Below are positions 24,146 through 32,747 of a DNA stretch of 54,083 nt, one piece after another. How positions within the stretch are numbered: the stretch's first letter is position 1; every line of letters starts with the position of its first letter. The position numbers were made by a program, and so were the translations under genes. The notes below the pieces were generated by a model. It searched no databases, was not told the DNA's origin, and worked only from the letters and a program-made list of their open reading frames with translations. The DNA lies in contig CALKRM010000017.1 in NCBI GenBank assembly GCA_937989565.1, forward strand, positions 1 to 54,083. The letters run 5' to 3'. The stretch is from an uncultured Candidatus Saccharibacteria bacterium (GTDB lineage Bacteria; Patescibacteriota; Saccharimonadia; Saccharimonadales; Saccharimonadaceae).

Positions 24146-24793
24146 CTAGAGCCCCTCTGCTCTCGCTAGAGATGAAGGCGAGGGCACAAATCTCTCGTTC
24201 GCGAGACCTTTCACTTTGTGTGAACTCAGCAAAATCCCGTCCTTATACTTATGGACAGCGGCGGTTACTCGCGTGTTGCCATTTTTGAAGGGTTTCTTGC
24301 TCAGTTCCATTATTTCATAGTGAACGTCGTCCGCACCAGGAGACAAAATCACACTGCCCTCTTTAAGGTCTCCCATTTTAGGGAATGCCTTACTTAGAGG
24401 AACAGTGACAGTTATTTCGCCTCCATGGCGATTATAACTGAAATTGTTACGATCATCGCTCCGGATTTCTACATGTTCTGGCGTGAGCAAGGCAGAAAAC
24501 TTATCACATTTTATGGTGAGATCACCGCAGTCTATCTTATATTCGTACAGTCCATTTTCAGGATTCTGTGATGGAACGAATCTGGAAGACTCCAAGCGAG
24601 CAATAAACTCGTTGCCATAGGTAGTAATTTTCTGACCGTTGGGAATCTCCTCTAGGCATGATACTACCCCCTCTAAGGCGCGTACAGTTGAGCAGTCATC
24701 ACCGGTTCGCCACACGATGGTGGCAGGTCCCACGCAGACAGTAACCGTGGTGTTGCTACCGATGTTGCAGCCAACCTTGTCAAAAAGTGCCAT
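24146..24793 (-). CDS. Orphan 215-residue protein of unknown function
   Basis: I do not recognise this protein. It has no membrane segment or signal peptide. It looks beta-rich with alternating hydrophobic residues (TTVTVCVGPATIVWRTGDD; GGEITVTVPLSKAFP) and four or five cysteines in the first half (VGCNIG, VTVCVG, VSCLEE, KIDCGD, IKCDKF). A very good Shine-Dalgarno site (AGGAAGGAG, 9 bases before ATG) marks the start. Its mRNA has a ~236-nt structured leader related to that of the next gene and a hairpin-rich 3' UTR. Base composition is slightly higher in GC than the neighbouring regions. A phage or mobile-element origin is possible but not shown. Confidence 0.7.
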   Translation of the reverse strand: MALFDKVGCNIGSNTTVTVCVGPATIVWRTGDDCSTVRALEGVVSCLEEIPNGQKITTYGNEFIARLESSRFVPSQNPENGLYEYKIDCGDLTIKCDKFSALLTPEHVEIRSDDRNNFSYNRHGGEITVTVPLSKAFPKMGDLKEGSVILSPGADDVHYEIMELSKKPFKNGNTRVTAAVHKYKDGILLSSHKVKGLANERFVPSPSSLARAEGL

Positions 24794-25064
24794 TTTTTGA
24801 CACTCCTTCCTGTTTTCTCGCGGCGGGAATCGCCATCTTTGCTTTTTGGCAAATAATCATGCGTGCATATGATCAAGCATGAAACGAGATTTCAATTGTC
24901 AATTACATCTTCTATCAACAACTAAAACCTCGCTTCATGCTTAAGTTTCGTCTTAATCTTATAATCTTACATCTGCTTGTCAAGGTACGCTTTCGGACAA
25001 GGATTTACTCGACTTGTCAACAAAAGCCAATGTTATTTATATCACGCGATAATATTTAAGTCAA
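24794..25064 (-). promoter_or_regulatory. Shared-type promoter and structured 5' leader, copy 2
   Basis: The promoter is TTGACT (minus; 25059-25064), 17 bases, TATAAA (25036-25041), start near 25029. The leader begins GGCTTTTG pairing with CGAAAGC around GACAAG/CTTGTC. It then has GCATGAAGCGAG pairing with CTCGTTTCATGC (one G:T), equivalent to the big stem of copy 1 but with different base pairs. Next come ATCAT/ATGAT and TTTGC/GCAAA hairpins before the Shine-Dalgarno site. No open frame of note lies inside. Confidence 0.75.
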
Positions 25065-25087
25065 GAGAAATTGGCGTAAAAATAGGA

Positions 25088-26521
25088 TTAAGCGAGTTTT
25101 TCGGCGTTTTTGGCCTGCTTGTAGGCTTTGGTGACTGGCGCTAGGCCGCGAGCAACGCGTTCACGATTGGCTTTTAATTGCTTTTCGTCACGGAAAGACA
25201 TTTTAATTGGCGTTCCTGCAAAATTGAAAGCCTCGCGTAAAGTTCGCTCCAAATAGCGTTTATAGCTCCAGTGGACAAATTTCAGATTGCTGCCATATAT
25301 AACAAACCACGGCGGAGCAACGTCAGTCTGGACAATGTAACGAAGTTTCGGATGTGAGTTTTTCAGGCCAGCTGGCGGATGTGCGGCGATGGCTTTCTGT
25401 AAGATGTCGTTTAAGGCGCGAGTTTTACATTCTTGGCGACGACGCTTATAGATATCAAGCGCCAGGTCAAACAATTTGGCAACATTCTGCCCTGTGACGG
25501 AAGAGGTGAATATTAACGGCGCGTACGGCGTGAACTTGAAGTTATAGCTGATTTGTGGTGCGATTTCATCGTGCGTGTAAGCGTCTTTACCTTCGACGGA
25601 GTCCCATTTGCTGACGACCAGAACAAGCCCCTTGCCCGCCTCGTCAATAATTCCAGCTAGGCGCTGATCCAATTGAACGTTAAGCTCGTTGACGTCCATA
25701 AGAAGCAGGCAAACGTCGGCTTCGTTTATGGCTTGCATTGTGCGAAGAACTGAGAACTTTTCAATTCCCGTTTCTTGCTTTCCTTGGCGGCGAACTCCAG
25801 CGGTGTCGAGTAGTTCAATCGTCTGGCCGTGATAACGAACTTGAACGCGGTTTACGTCGCGAGTCGTACCCGCAACGTTGGCGACGATGGCCTGCTGCTT
25901 GCCCGCTAAGGTATTGAATAGATTACTCTTTCCGACATTCGGGCGGCCGATTAGCGCAACGCGAATAACGTCATCAGGTGCGGTTTCGGTGGCTGGCGGA
26001 ATAAGTTCGGCAATGCTGTCGAGAAGCTCCGAAATGCCGATACTATGCTCGGCAGAGGTCTTTATGATGTTTTTAATGCCGAGTCGTTTGAATTCGTCGA
26101 TAGAAAGAGAGCCTTTTAAGTCTGCTTTATTTGCTATTAGAATGACTGGCTTGCCGCTTTTTAGGGCTTTTTTGGCCAATTGTCTATCAGTATCAGAAGG
26201 ATAAACAGTGGAGTCAACTGTTACGAGGATTACGTCAGCGGCGGCGGAGGCGTCAGCGATTTGGTCCTGAATGGTCGCCTCAAATTCGTCCTCGGCAGTC
26301 TTAAGTCCGGCTGTGTCGATGAGCCAAAATTGCGAATAGTCATCTGACGGCGCAGAATCTACGTTGCGTCGTTTGTATGAGACTTTACCAACGACATTGT
26401 CGCGAGTTGTTCCAGCTTCCCTGGCGACGATGGCCGTGCGAGAGCGTGTCAAGCGATTGAATAATGAGCTTTTGCCGACGTTGGCTTGCCCGATGATGGC
26501 GACTGTTGGTAATTTAGACAT
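25088..26521 (-). CDS. der: Ribosome biogenesis GTPase Der (EngA)
   Basis: A 477-residue double-GTPase needed for 50S subunit assembly. Two G domains are intact: G1 motifs GQANVGKSSLF and GRPNVGKSNLF, G3 motifs DTAGLK and DTAGVR, and G4 motifs NKAD and SKWD. The C-terminal KH-like domain has PKLRYIVQTDVAPPWFVIYG. The order and length are normal. A TGATATAAT box 8 bases before the ATG indicates a leaderless transcript. Confidence 0.97.
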   Translation of the reverse strand: MSKLPTVAIIGQANVGKSSLFNRLTRSRTAIVAREAGTTRDNVVGKVSYKRRNVDSAPSDDYSQFWLIDTAGLKTAEDEFEATIQDQIADASAAADVILVTVDSTVYPSDTDRQLAKKALKSGKPVILIANKADLKGSLSIDEFKRLGIKNIIKTSAEHSIGISELLDSIAELIPPATETAPDDVIRVALIGRPNVGKSNLFNTLAGKQQAIVANVAGTTRDVNRVQVRYHGQTIELLDTAGVRRQGKQETGIEKFSVLRTMQAINEADVCLLLMDVNELNVQLDQRLAGIIDEAGKGLVLVVSKWDSVEGKDAYTHDEIAPQISYNFKFTPYAPLIFTSSVTGQNVAKLFDLALDIYKRRRQECKTRALNDILQKAIAAHPPAGLKNSHPKLRYIVQTDVAPPWFVIYGSNLKFVHWSYKRYLERTLREAFNFAGTPIKMSFRDEKQLKANRERVARGLAPVTKAYKQAKNAEKLA

Positions 26522-26541
26522 GATATAAATTATATCATTTT

Positions 26542-27099
26542 TTAGCTATTTCGACTATATTGGAGGTCTCTTCTATTTTTATTAAATGCAACAGCTATAA
26601 CTCCTTTGGGATTATTGTGATGATAATTGATACGATTACTGCATGAGCGTGCTATCTTTGTATAATCTAATGGAGCAATCTGACCGTCTTTATTAAACGG
26701 TCGAAGCTGGAGATATTCTGTGTTAACAGTTCCGTCTGTTTTAAATACTAGTTTGTCTGCGATATATACACGAGAACCTTCTGTCTGTTTTTTGGATATG
26801 ATTACGCCACCGCCTTTTTCTAGGTCAAGCAGATAGTAATTACTGCCGTCTATTGTGGGTAAAGTTTCCAGATCTAGAGATTCTGCTATTTCTTCTAGCT
26901 TAACAACTAATTTTGCATAATCTGATATTTGCTTCTCGGTGATGTCTATGGGGAGTTCTCTCTTTCCTGAATATACTTCGGTTATCTTGTCATGTCCATA
27001 CTCAGTATCAGCTTTAAGATCTGCGCATATTCCGTTTAGGGATATTCTGGCTAATTTCCTTGACAATTCTAATTTATCACGTGTGTTTAGTGTTTCCAT
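26542..27099 (-). CDS. Hypothetical protein, 185 residues
   Basis: I do not recognise this soluble protein. The first third is helical and acidic (TRDKLELSRKLARISLNGI; KITEVYSGKRELPI). The middle has strand-like text (GSNYYLLDLEKGGGVIISKK), and the C-terminus is polar with an NRINYHHNNPKG stretch. No catalytic motif or membrane segment is visible. Five bases before the ATG begins a 19-base sequence shared at 17 positions with the leader of the 215-residue orphan gene. It lies between der and a pseudouridine synthase gene on the same strand. Confidence 0.55.
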   Translation of the reverse strand: METLNTRDKLELSRKLARISLNGICADLKADTEYGHDKITEVYSGKRELPIDITEKQISDYAKLVVKLEEIAESLDLETLPTIDGSNYYLLDLEKGGGVIISKKQTEGSRVYIADKLVFKTDGTVNTEYLQLRPFNKDGQIAPLDYTKIARSCSNRINYHHNNPKGVIAVAFNKNRRDLQYSRNS

Positions 27100-27182
27100 T
27101 TTGCAATTACACTTTCTATCAAATTTAGCACAAAAGCTATATTACAATATTTACCGTAAAATGTAAAGAGCCGCGGAGTAAA

Positions 27183-27890
27183 TTATGAATTCGTGAATTT
27201 TTCTTCTCGCCATTCGCCTCTCTTGAGGTCACCGAGCGAATAATTGCCGAAGTTTGTTCTGTGGAGTTTTTTAACAGTGTAGCCTAGCGCATCGAAAGTT
27301 CGCCGAATTTGACGATTTCTTCCCTCGCTCATTTCGACTATCCAGCGATAATCATCACCTTCGTGTTGTCTTTCTAGCGTCAATTGACTGCGTCCGTCAG
27401 GAAGCTGCACGCCAAAATCATTGATCATTTGGCGATGTAGAGGTTGCAATGGCTGGTCAATTGTAACAAGATATCGCTTAATTTTATAAAACGACGGATG
27501 TGTCATGCTGTGAGCAAAATCTCCGTCGTTCGTCATGAGAATCAGCCCGGAGCTGTCTTTGTCCAGGCGACCAACAGGTTTTAAGTGGTGAAGGTTTTTT
27601 GGTAGCAATTTGTAGATTGTCGGAACGCCACCCTGAGAGGCGCGCGAACAAAGATATCCAGTTGGCTTATGTAGGATGATGAGCTGTTTGGACTGCAATT
27701 CTAGTAATTTGCCGTTATAGGAAATTTTATTTGCGTCAGAAATTTGTTGACCCAATCTGGCGGGCTGATCGTCAACTGTAATCTTTCCCTTCTCTATTAA
27801 TTCGTCGGCCTTCCGCCTGGAAATACCCAAGCAAAGCGCCACGAATTTATTGAGGCGCCAAGATTCTTGCTTTGTGTCTGGGCTTATCAT
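27183..27890 (-). CDS. RsuA/RluB-family rRNA pseudouridine synthase
   Basis: A 235-residue enzyme with an N-terminal S4 RNA-binding domain (RLNKFVALCLGISRRKADEL) and a pseudouridine synthase domain. The catalytic Asp lies in PVGRLDKDSSGLILMTNDG, and GRNRQIRRTFDALGY marks the RsuA/RluB/E/F branch. It isomerises a specific uridine in rRNA; which one cannot be assigned. Its ATG overlaps the stop of the upstream response-regulator gene by four bases (ATGA), so it is translationally coupled to the two-component operon. Confidence 0.92.
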   Translation of the reverse strand: MISPDTKQESWRLNKFVALCLGISRRKADELIEKGKITVDDQPARLGQQISDANKISYNGKLLELQSKQLIILHKPTGYLCSRASQGGVPTIYKLLPKNLHHLKPVGRLDKDSSGLILMTNDGDFAHSMTHPSFYKIKRYLVTIDQPLQPLHRQMINDFGVQLPDGRSQLTLERQHEGDDYRWIVEMSEGRNRQIRRTFDALGYTVKKLHRTNFGNYSLGDLKRGEWREEKFTNS

Positions 27891-28903
27891 TGTTGCGGAT
27901 TTATCGGTGGAAATTGTGTCGGCTGAAGGGTTTCTGATGGTTGATGTGGAATGTTTTGCTCCTGAGGCTGTGCTTGGACCTGAGGTATTGCGCTAGCCTG
28001 CTCAATAGGATTTGGTGTTGGCTGAGGTGTTGGAATTGATTGCGGTGCTGGAGTCTGCACTGGTTGAGGTTCTGGAGTTGGTTGAGAAATAGTCTGCGTA
28101 TTGTCTAGTTCTTGCGCCATAAGCTTGGAAATATCTACAGAATTCTGGGAATCATCAGCTGGCAAAGGTTGAATCACACGATCACCAAGCCCTGAAGGTC
28201 GCGGCACAGGTGATGAAAACGGTGCCATGGGTTGTGGTAGCGTTGCTGACTGCTGCTGAGGCGTCGGAATTGGTTGCGGTGCTGGAGTCTGCACTGGTTG
28301 AGGTAGTGGTTGCGGTGCTGGAGCGAATGCTTGTTGTGGATGTTGTTGTATAAGCGGATTTACTGCAGGAGCTGTTGGCGTTGCAGTGGGGGTAGCCGGT
28401 TGCGGTGACAATGAAGATATGTCAGGTCTAGTAACTGGCTGCGGCGCTGCTGGAGTTGGCTGAGGTGTTGGAGCGACTGGCTCATATGTATGAGCTGGTT
28501 GTGAAACTGGCACTGGATTTGTGCCGACTCCTGGAAGATCTCCCAAGGTTTCGTGAACTGCTCTCACAACGTCCTCTATTCCCACCTGAGACTTTACCAA
28601 GTATTTATCAGCACCAAGCTGCTCGCCGCGTTTTCGCTGATCTTCTGATGACAGTGCGGTCATGATAATCACCTTAACGTCTTTTGTTTCTGTCGTTGAG
28701 CGTAAAATGTCCAACATATCGAATCCGGAAATTTTTGGCATCATCACGTCGCTTAAGATTAATCGCGGACGTTCTTTAATTGCCATGGCTAGAGCTTCTT
28801 CTCCGTCGCCCGCCGAAACGATATCGTAGCCCTCCGCCAAAAGTCGTACACCGTAAATTTCGCGTAAACTTTTGTCGTCCTCAACCAATAAAATTTTTGT
28901 CAT
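27887..28903 (-). CDS. Response regulator receiver protein with long Pro/Gln-rich tail
   Basis: A 338-residue protein. Residues 1-122 form a CheY-like receiver: acidic pair D9 and D10, phosphoacceptor D52 in LILSDVMMP, Thr in IIMTAL, and Lys in DKYLVKS. No DNA-binding output follows. Instead residues 130-338 are a low-complexity Pro/Gln/Thr/Ala tail with repeated units such as PAPQPIPTPQ and PQPVQTPAPQ, partly duplicated at DNA level. The output is probably by protein contact. It is encoded just after the 660-residue histidine kinase (52-base gap), its likely partner, and overlaps the pseudouridine synthase gene. Confidence 0.9.
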   Translation of the reverse strand: MTKILLVEDDKSLREIYGVRLLAEGYDIVSAGDGEEALAMAIKERPRLILSDVMMPKISGFDMLDILRSTTETKDVKVIIMTALSSEDQRKRGEQLGADKYLVKSQVGIEDVVRAVHETLGDLPGVGTNPVPVSQPAHTYEPVAPTPQPTPAAPQPVTRPDISSLSPQPATPTATPTAPAVNPLIQQHPQQAFAPAPQPLPQPVQTPAPQPIPTPQQQSATLPQPMAPFSSPVPRPSGLGDRVIQPLPADDSQNSVDISKLMAQELDNTQTISQPTPEPQPVQTPAPQSIPTPQPTPNPIEQASAIPQVQAQPQEQNIPHQPSETLQPTQFPPINPQQ

Positions 28904-28955
28904 ATATTTATACTATACTGAAGTTTTGACAAAAAATCCATAGCCCTTATGGTTA

Positions 28956-30938
28956 TTATTCGCGACCAGGTATGGATAATTGCTGGCGCTTTTTACGCAA
29001 CTCTTCCTCAATTTCAGCCAGCGTCGGCTCGGAAGAATTTCTGGCTGGTTGTGGAATTTCTGGCTGGGTCGTCGGGATTGCGGGTGTGGTTGGAGCTGGA
29101 TTTTCTGAAGTTGCAGTTGCGACTGGATTTGAATCAACAATTTCGCTATTATTTTCAGTTGCGATATCCTGCGTCTTCTCTTCTGCGGCAATTTCAGTTT
29201 TTTCTGGAACGGTAGAATCTGGCGTTGAATCTTTAGGACTTTCAGCTTCCGCAGACTCTAATCGCTGCTTAGCTTCCGAACTATTCATACGAGGAATTTC
29301 CAAATAGAACGTACTTCCCTCTTTATACTTGCTTTCAATTCGCAAGTTTCCAGACATCGCCTCGGCCAAGCGGCGGCTCAAATATAGCCCCAAGCCAGTT
29401 CCGCCAATTTCTCGCGTGTCAGAATTATCCACTCGATAAAATTTCTGGAATAAATGCGGAATATCTTCGGCTGGAATACCAATACCGCTGTCTTTTACGC
29501 TTATGGAAATCTGCTTATCGTCGCCGGTAACATTAACGACAACTTCGCCCGATGGCGTGTATTTGATGGCATTTTCAATCAAATTGCTAACAACTTCCCT
29601 AAAATGGTCAGGGTCAATATTGGCATAAAAAATCGGCTGCAGCGACTTCTCTTTACTTCCGCCAACGATGTCTGGCATAAAGATGTAATTGAGCTGCTTT
29701 TCGCTAGCTTTTGTCGCCAAACCATCAAAAATATCCTTCAAAAATTCGTTTACGTTGATGATCTTCGGGTTATTTTTCATTCGCCCGTCTTCAACTTTGC
29801 TGATATCAAGAAGATCTTGGAACAATCGTCCCAGATGTTGCGCCGATTCGTGGGCTTTGGTGATGAAGTCGCGGGCTTTCTCGTCGATGTGAGCGGTGGC
29901 TGGATTTAACGCCAGACCCAAATAGCCCTCAATTGACGCAACTGGCGTGCGCATCTCGTGGCTGGCGGTGGAAATGAATTCGGCTTGCTCGCGCTCTTCG
30001 GCTTTTTCTTTGGTGATGTCGCGGAAAACTACGATGATTCCTTCGCCGTCCGTGCCGACTGGAGAGCTGACGATTGACACTAAAATGCGTTTTTCGGAGC
30101 TGGTCAATAGGAATAATTTATCGTTGTGTGTTGGCTGATTTTTTGATAAAGATTGGGAAATTGGATTCTCGAGGTCCTCTACGTCTTTTCCGTCTGAAGT
30201 GACGAGTTTTAAGACGCTTTTCCAGTTAAGTCCGAGCGCGTCGCCTTGGTCCCAGCCGATGATTTGTTGGGCGGATGGATTTATCAGTTCGATGTTGCCG
30301 TCTTTGGAAATGGCTAAAACGCCGTCGTCGATGGCATTAATCACCACATCAGACTTACTTTCAACGGCGGAAAGTTTATTTTCCAAGCTGGATGTGTTGT
30401 CGTCAGTTTTTTGGCGGCGAATCCATAGAATAAGGCTGAAAATCAAAGGTAAAAATCCGAAGAATAGGTAGCCGATGATGAATTGCACGTTTATTCCATG
30501 TTGAACGCTGGTGGCTATAATCTGCAAAATAACCAAAAGTCCCATTATTCCTAAGATTATTGCGCCGAAAAATCCTGCGAAAATTGCCACGATAATCCAC
30601 ATAACCAGGAATGGCGAAACGACTCCGCCGCTGGTAATTATGGTGGTTACGGCGACAGCGACGGTTAACAAATATACGAAAATTCCGATTTCAGTTTCGT
30701 GTTTTCTGGGAAGCCAAAAACATAAATTCAGCACAATTAAGCTGCCGATTCCTGCCACGCCAGCTGCCAAATCTGAGACCGATAATCCTATTGGCAATTG
30801 ATAGCCGGTCGGTATAAATCGTGCCCATGCATATAAAAGAATGATCGTGAAACAACTCAGTAATGCCACTTCACACAATCTCCTTAGCCAAAATCTGGAA
30901 ATTGCGTGAGGCTTAAAGTAAATCCCGCCCTTTTTCAT
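28956..30938 (-). CDS. Membrane sensor histidine kinase with PAS domain
   Basis: A 660-residue kinase. The N-terminus has about six to seven membrane helices (residues 20-170), a PAS domain (about 195-320; VINAIDDGVLAISKDGNIEL), and HisKA with the phosphorylated His in FISTASHEMRTPVASIEGYL. HATPase_c shows the N box VVSNLIENAIKYTPSG and glycine boxes DSGIGIP and GGTGLGLYLS. Beyond the catalytic domain is a ~110-residue disordered tail rich in Glu, Pro, Thr and Ala, matching the disordered tail of its partner regulator. The signal sensed is unknown. Confidence 0.93.
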   Translation of the reverse strand: MKKGGIYFKPHAISRFWLRRLCEVALLSCFTIILLYAWARFIPTGYQLPIGLSVSDLAAGVAGIGSLIVLNLCFWLPRKHETEIGIFVYLLTVAVAVTTIITSGGVVSPFLVMWIIVAIFAGFFGAIILGIMGLLVILQIIATSVQHGINVQFIIGYLFFGFLPLIFSLILWIRRQKTDDNTSSLENKLSAVESKSDVVINAIDDGVLAISKDGNIELINPSAQQIIGWDQGDALGLNWKSVLKLVTSDGKDVEDLENPISQSLSKNQPTHNDKLFLLTSSEKRILVSIVSSPVGTDGEGIIVVFRDITKEKAEEREQAEFISTASHEMRTPVASIEGYLGLALNPATAHIDEKARDFITKAHESAQHLGRLFQDLLDISKVEDGRMKNNPKIINVNEFLKDIFDGLATKASEKQLNYIFMPDIVGGSKEKSLQPIFYANIDPDHFREVVSNLIENAIKYTPSGEVVVNVTGDDKQISISVKDSGIGIPAEDIPHLFQKFYRVDNSDTREIGGTGLGLYLSRRLAEAMSGNLRIESKYKEGSTFYLEIPRMNSSEAKQRLESAEAESPKDSTPDSTVPEKTEIAAEEKTQDIATENNSEIVDSNPVATATSENPAPTTPAIPTTQPEIPQPARNSSEPTLAEIEEELRKKRQQLSIPGRE

Positions 30939-31013
30939 AGTTTTATTATGGCGAATTTTCAGAAAAATCTCAAGTGATAAATATGACGTAGAGGTTATAT
31001 GGATGCGGAAAAG

Positions 31014-31043
31014 TAGACAAGCCTTCCCTTTCCATGGTATAAT
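31014..31043 (+). promoter_or_regulatory. tRNA-Glu promoter
   Basis: TAGACA (31014-31019), 18 bases, TATAAT (31038-31043), with transcription starting just before the tRNA. The -10 box is framed by two CCATGG palindromes (CCATGG-TATAAT-CCATGG), an unusual symmetry. Confidence 0.75.
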
Positions 31044-31055
31044 CCATGGAGTTAC

Positions 31056-31130
31056 GGCCCTATCGTCTAGCGGTTAGGACACCAGGTTCTCATCCTGGCA
31101 ACCCGGGTTCGATTCCCGGTGGGGTCACCA
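31056..31130 (+). tRNA. tRNA-Glu(CTC)
   Basis: A full cloverleaf: acceptor GGCCCTA/TGGGGTC (two G:U-type pairs), anticodon arm CCAGG-TTCTCAT-CCTGG with anticodon CTC reading GAG, T arm CCGGG-TTCGATT-CCCGG, discriminator A, and CCA encoded at 31128-31130. A terminator hairpin follows. Confidence 0.97.
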
Positions 31131-31147
31131 AGAATAGTTAATTTATT

Positions 31148-31177
31148 AAAAAACATCTACATGAAGGTGTTTTTTTA
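31148..31177 (+). terminator. Terminator after tRNA-Glu
   Basis: AAAAAACATCT pairs with AGGTGTTTTTT (one T:G) and ends in a run of T. From here to 31297 no gene is seen, only a hairpin ACCATAC..AGAT/ATCT..GTATGGT near 31239-31277. Confidence 0.8.
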
Positions 31178-31297
31178 ATTTGTGAAGTAATATGCTTCAA
31201 TTCTCAATATTCTTCAACTTTTCGTATAGACACATACTACAAACCATACGTAGATGGTCTAGTTGACGATCTGTATGGTCTCATAACTAGGAGTGGC

Positions 31298-31837
31298 CTA
31301 GAGTTTATAAAGTAACAAATCCACCTCGTCCCATTCCTCAACCACTGTGGTCAAAGTATACATAGCGATGGTTTTGGCGTTGTCGTATATTTGTTTTGAT
31401 GTAAGCTTCTTTAAATCTCTCAAGCTAAAGAGGTTAATGTTGTTGGATTCGCCGCTAGCTATATCATGTATCGGATTTTCCGAAGTAATAAACGCATAAC
31501 TTATGTCCGTGTGATAATGCCCGCCACCAGCAGGATATGTGTGAATCGCGATCGGTTGAGGGTGTAGTTTCACTCCAGGCAATGAAGCAAGCCTATTATA
31601 ACGCGGTTGCAACAACCTCAGCTGGTTTTTGTCGTAGCCAGATTCTTCGGCTATTTCCCGTAAGACCGCTTGCCACGGTGTCTCGTCCAGCTCGACATGC
31701 CCGCCAAACTGCAATAACTTGTTTAGCTTGCGGTGCTTATGCAAAATAATCCGAGGTTCGGCACTCTCTGTTATTTTCACAATATATCCGCTAACGCATA
31801 TATCGTGCTGGCCAGGCTGGTTATGTATATGAGGCAT
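31298..31837 (-). CDS. NUDIX hydrolase
   Basis: A 179-residue protein with a complete Nudix box: GGHVELDETPWQAVLREIAE continuing ESGY fits G-x5-E-x7-REUxEExGU. It begins MPHIHNQPGQHDICVSGYIV, a form seen in Nudix proteins of the 8-oxo-dGTPase/ADP-ribose pyrophosphatase-like groups. Nudix enzymes cleave nucleoside diphosphate derivatives; the substrate cannot be assigned. A TATAGT lies too close to the ATG to be its only promoter element. Confidence 0.9.
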   Translation of the reverse strand: MPHIHNQPGQHDICVSGYIVKITESAEPRIILHKHRKLNKLLQFGGHVELDETPWQAVLREIAEESGYDKNQLRLLQPRYNRLASLPGVKLHPQPIAIHTYPAGGGHYHTDISYAFITSENPIHDIASGESNNINLFSLRDLKKLTSKQIYDNAKTIAMYTLTTVVEEWDEVDLLLYKL

Positions 31838-31964
31838 ACTATAATTTTACTTTAATTGTGGTGCGCGGTCAAAAGGATGCGCAAGGGTAACCTTTAAGGC
31901 GGGCAGGTTATAAATAGCGCTGCATGTGAGACACCGTGGGAGTCCATAGAAGGGTTATTTTTTA

Positions 31965-32732
31965 TTATTCTATGTTGATTTTCCCGGCGAACACTACAAC
32001 TTGAGGGTTTTCAAAGAAAAACAGCGGTTCTCCGCGATAATCGTGATATTTCTTCAGTTCTTTCACGGAATGCTTAGTTCTCTTTACTAGAGTGAGGGTT
32101 CTATCGTCGGGGTTTTCCGTGCTTATAAATATTATTCCCTCGAGGTTTTTACTCTCAATGAATAGATTTTCTATTTCTGGAAAAAATAACGGGAAGAATG
32201 GTCTCCTGCTTATACTGTTATCATGATCACACTCAAAAGAAGAACCGAATATAGTTTCATCTTCTGCTATAAACCATATAGCAACGTTTTCTTTGTCTAC
32301 TCCTAGTCTATCTGACAAGTTTTCTTTGTATTGATCTATCTTTGAGTAGTGTAATTTGAAAGATGTTATAAAGTTATCCTTATAATATTCTGGTTTCGGT
32401 ACTGACTTTATTTCTTCGTGTGCGGTTGCAGAATCTTCAATTTTAATCTTTTTTCGAATTTTTTTATCAGCAGATTGCTTTATTTTTATTTCATCTCTGC
32501 GTTGCTGACTTCCGTTTTTGTTACGTTTACGAGCGTCATATTTAAAATGCTCAAGACCATATACTGTTTTATTGTATTTAGTGTATATATCTGGACTCTC
32601 GAATGAATGCCAACCATTTAATATCCTTTCTGCTTCACTCAAACTCAAACCCAGTAGAGAGCATTCCAGGTAAGAAGACCTGTTGTCATAGTGTAGACAC
32701 TTTCTACGAATATCCTCAGCTTCATTTTTCAT
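31965..32732 (-). CDS. Hypothetical protein, 255 residues
   Basis: I do not recognise this protein. It is soluble, with a lysine-rich linker (residues ~68-115: KYDARKRNKNGSQQ, KKIRKKIKI) between an N-terminal helical part and a C-terminal part with strand-like text (VAIWFIAEDETIFGSSFEC; GIIFISTEN; PQVVVFAGKINIE). No transmembrane helix or catalytic signature is evident. It is AT-richer than its neighbours. The gene ends 128 bases from the NUDIX gene; that gap shows no RNA or promoter I can support. Confidence 0.6.
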   Translation of the reverse strand: MKNEAEDIRRKCLHYDNRSSYLECSLLGLSLSEAERILNGWHSFESPDIYTKYNKTVYGLEHFKYDARKRNKNGSQQRRDEIKIKQSADKKIRKKIKIEDSATAHEEIKSVPKPEYYKDNFITSFKLHYSKIDQYKENLSDRLGVDKENVAIWFIAEDETIFGSSFECDHDNSISRRPFFPLFFPEIENLFIESKNLEGIIFISTENPDDRTLTLVKRTKHSVKELKKYHDYRGEPLFFFENPQVVVFAGKINIE

Positions 32733-32747
32733 TGCGTCAAAATATTT

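Noticed and set aside
24012..24149. Plus-strand frame of 45 codons starting MNSDQADEDV
   Set aside because: It coincides with a nested-hairpin element and overlaps the stop of the opposite gene. No Shine-Dalgarno or promoter was seen. Cannot be fully excluded.
31838..31964. Possible RNA gene between the NUDIX and 255-residue genes
   Set aside because: Only a weak hairpin was seen, with no promoter and terminator pair.
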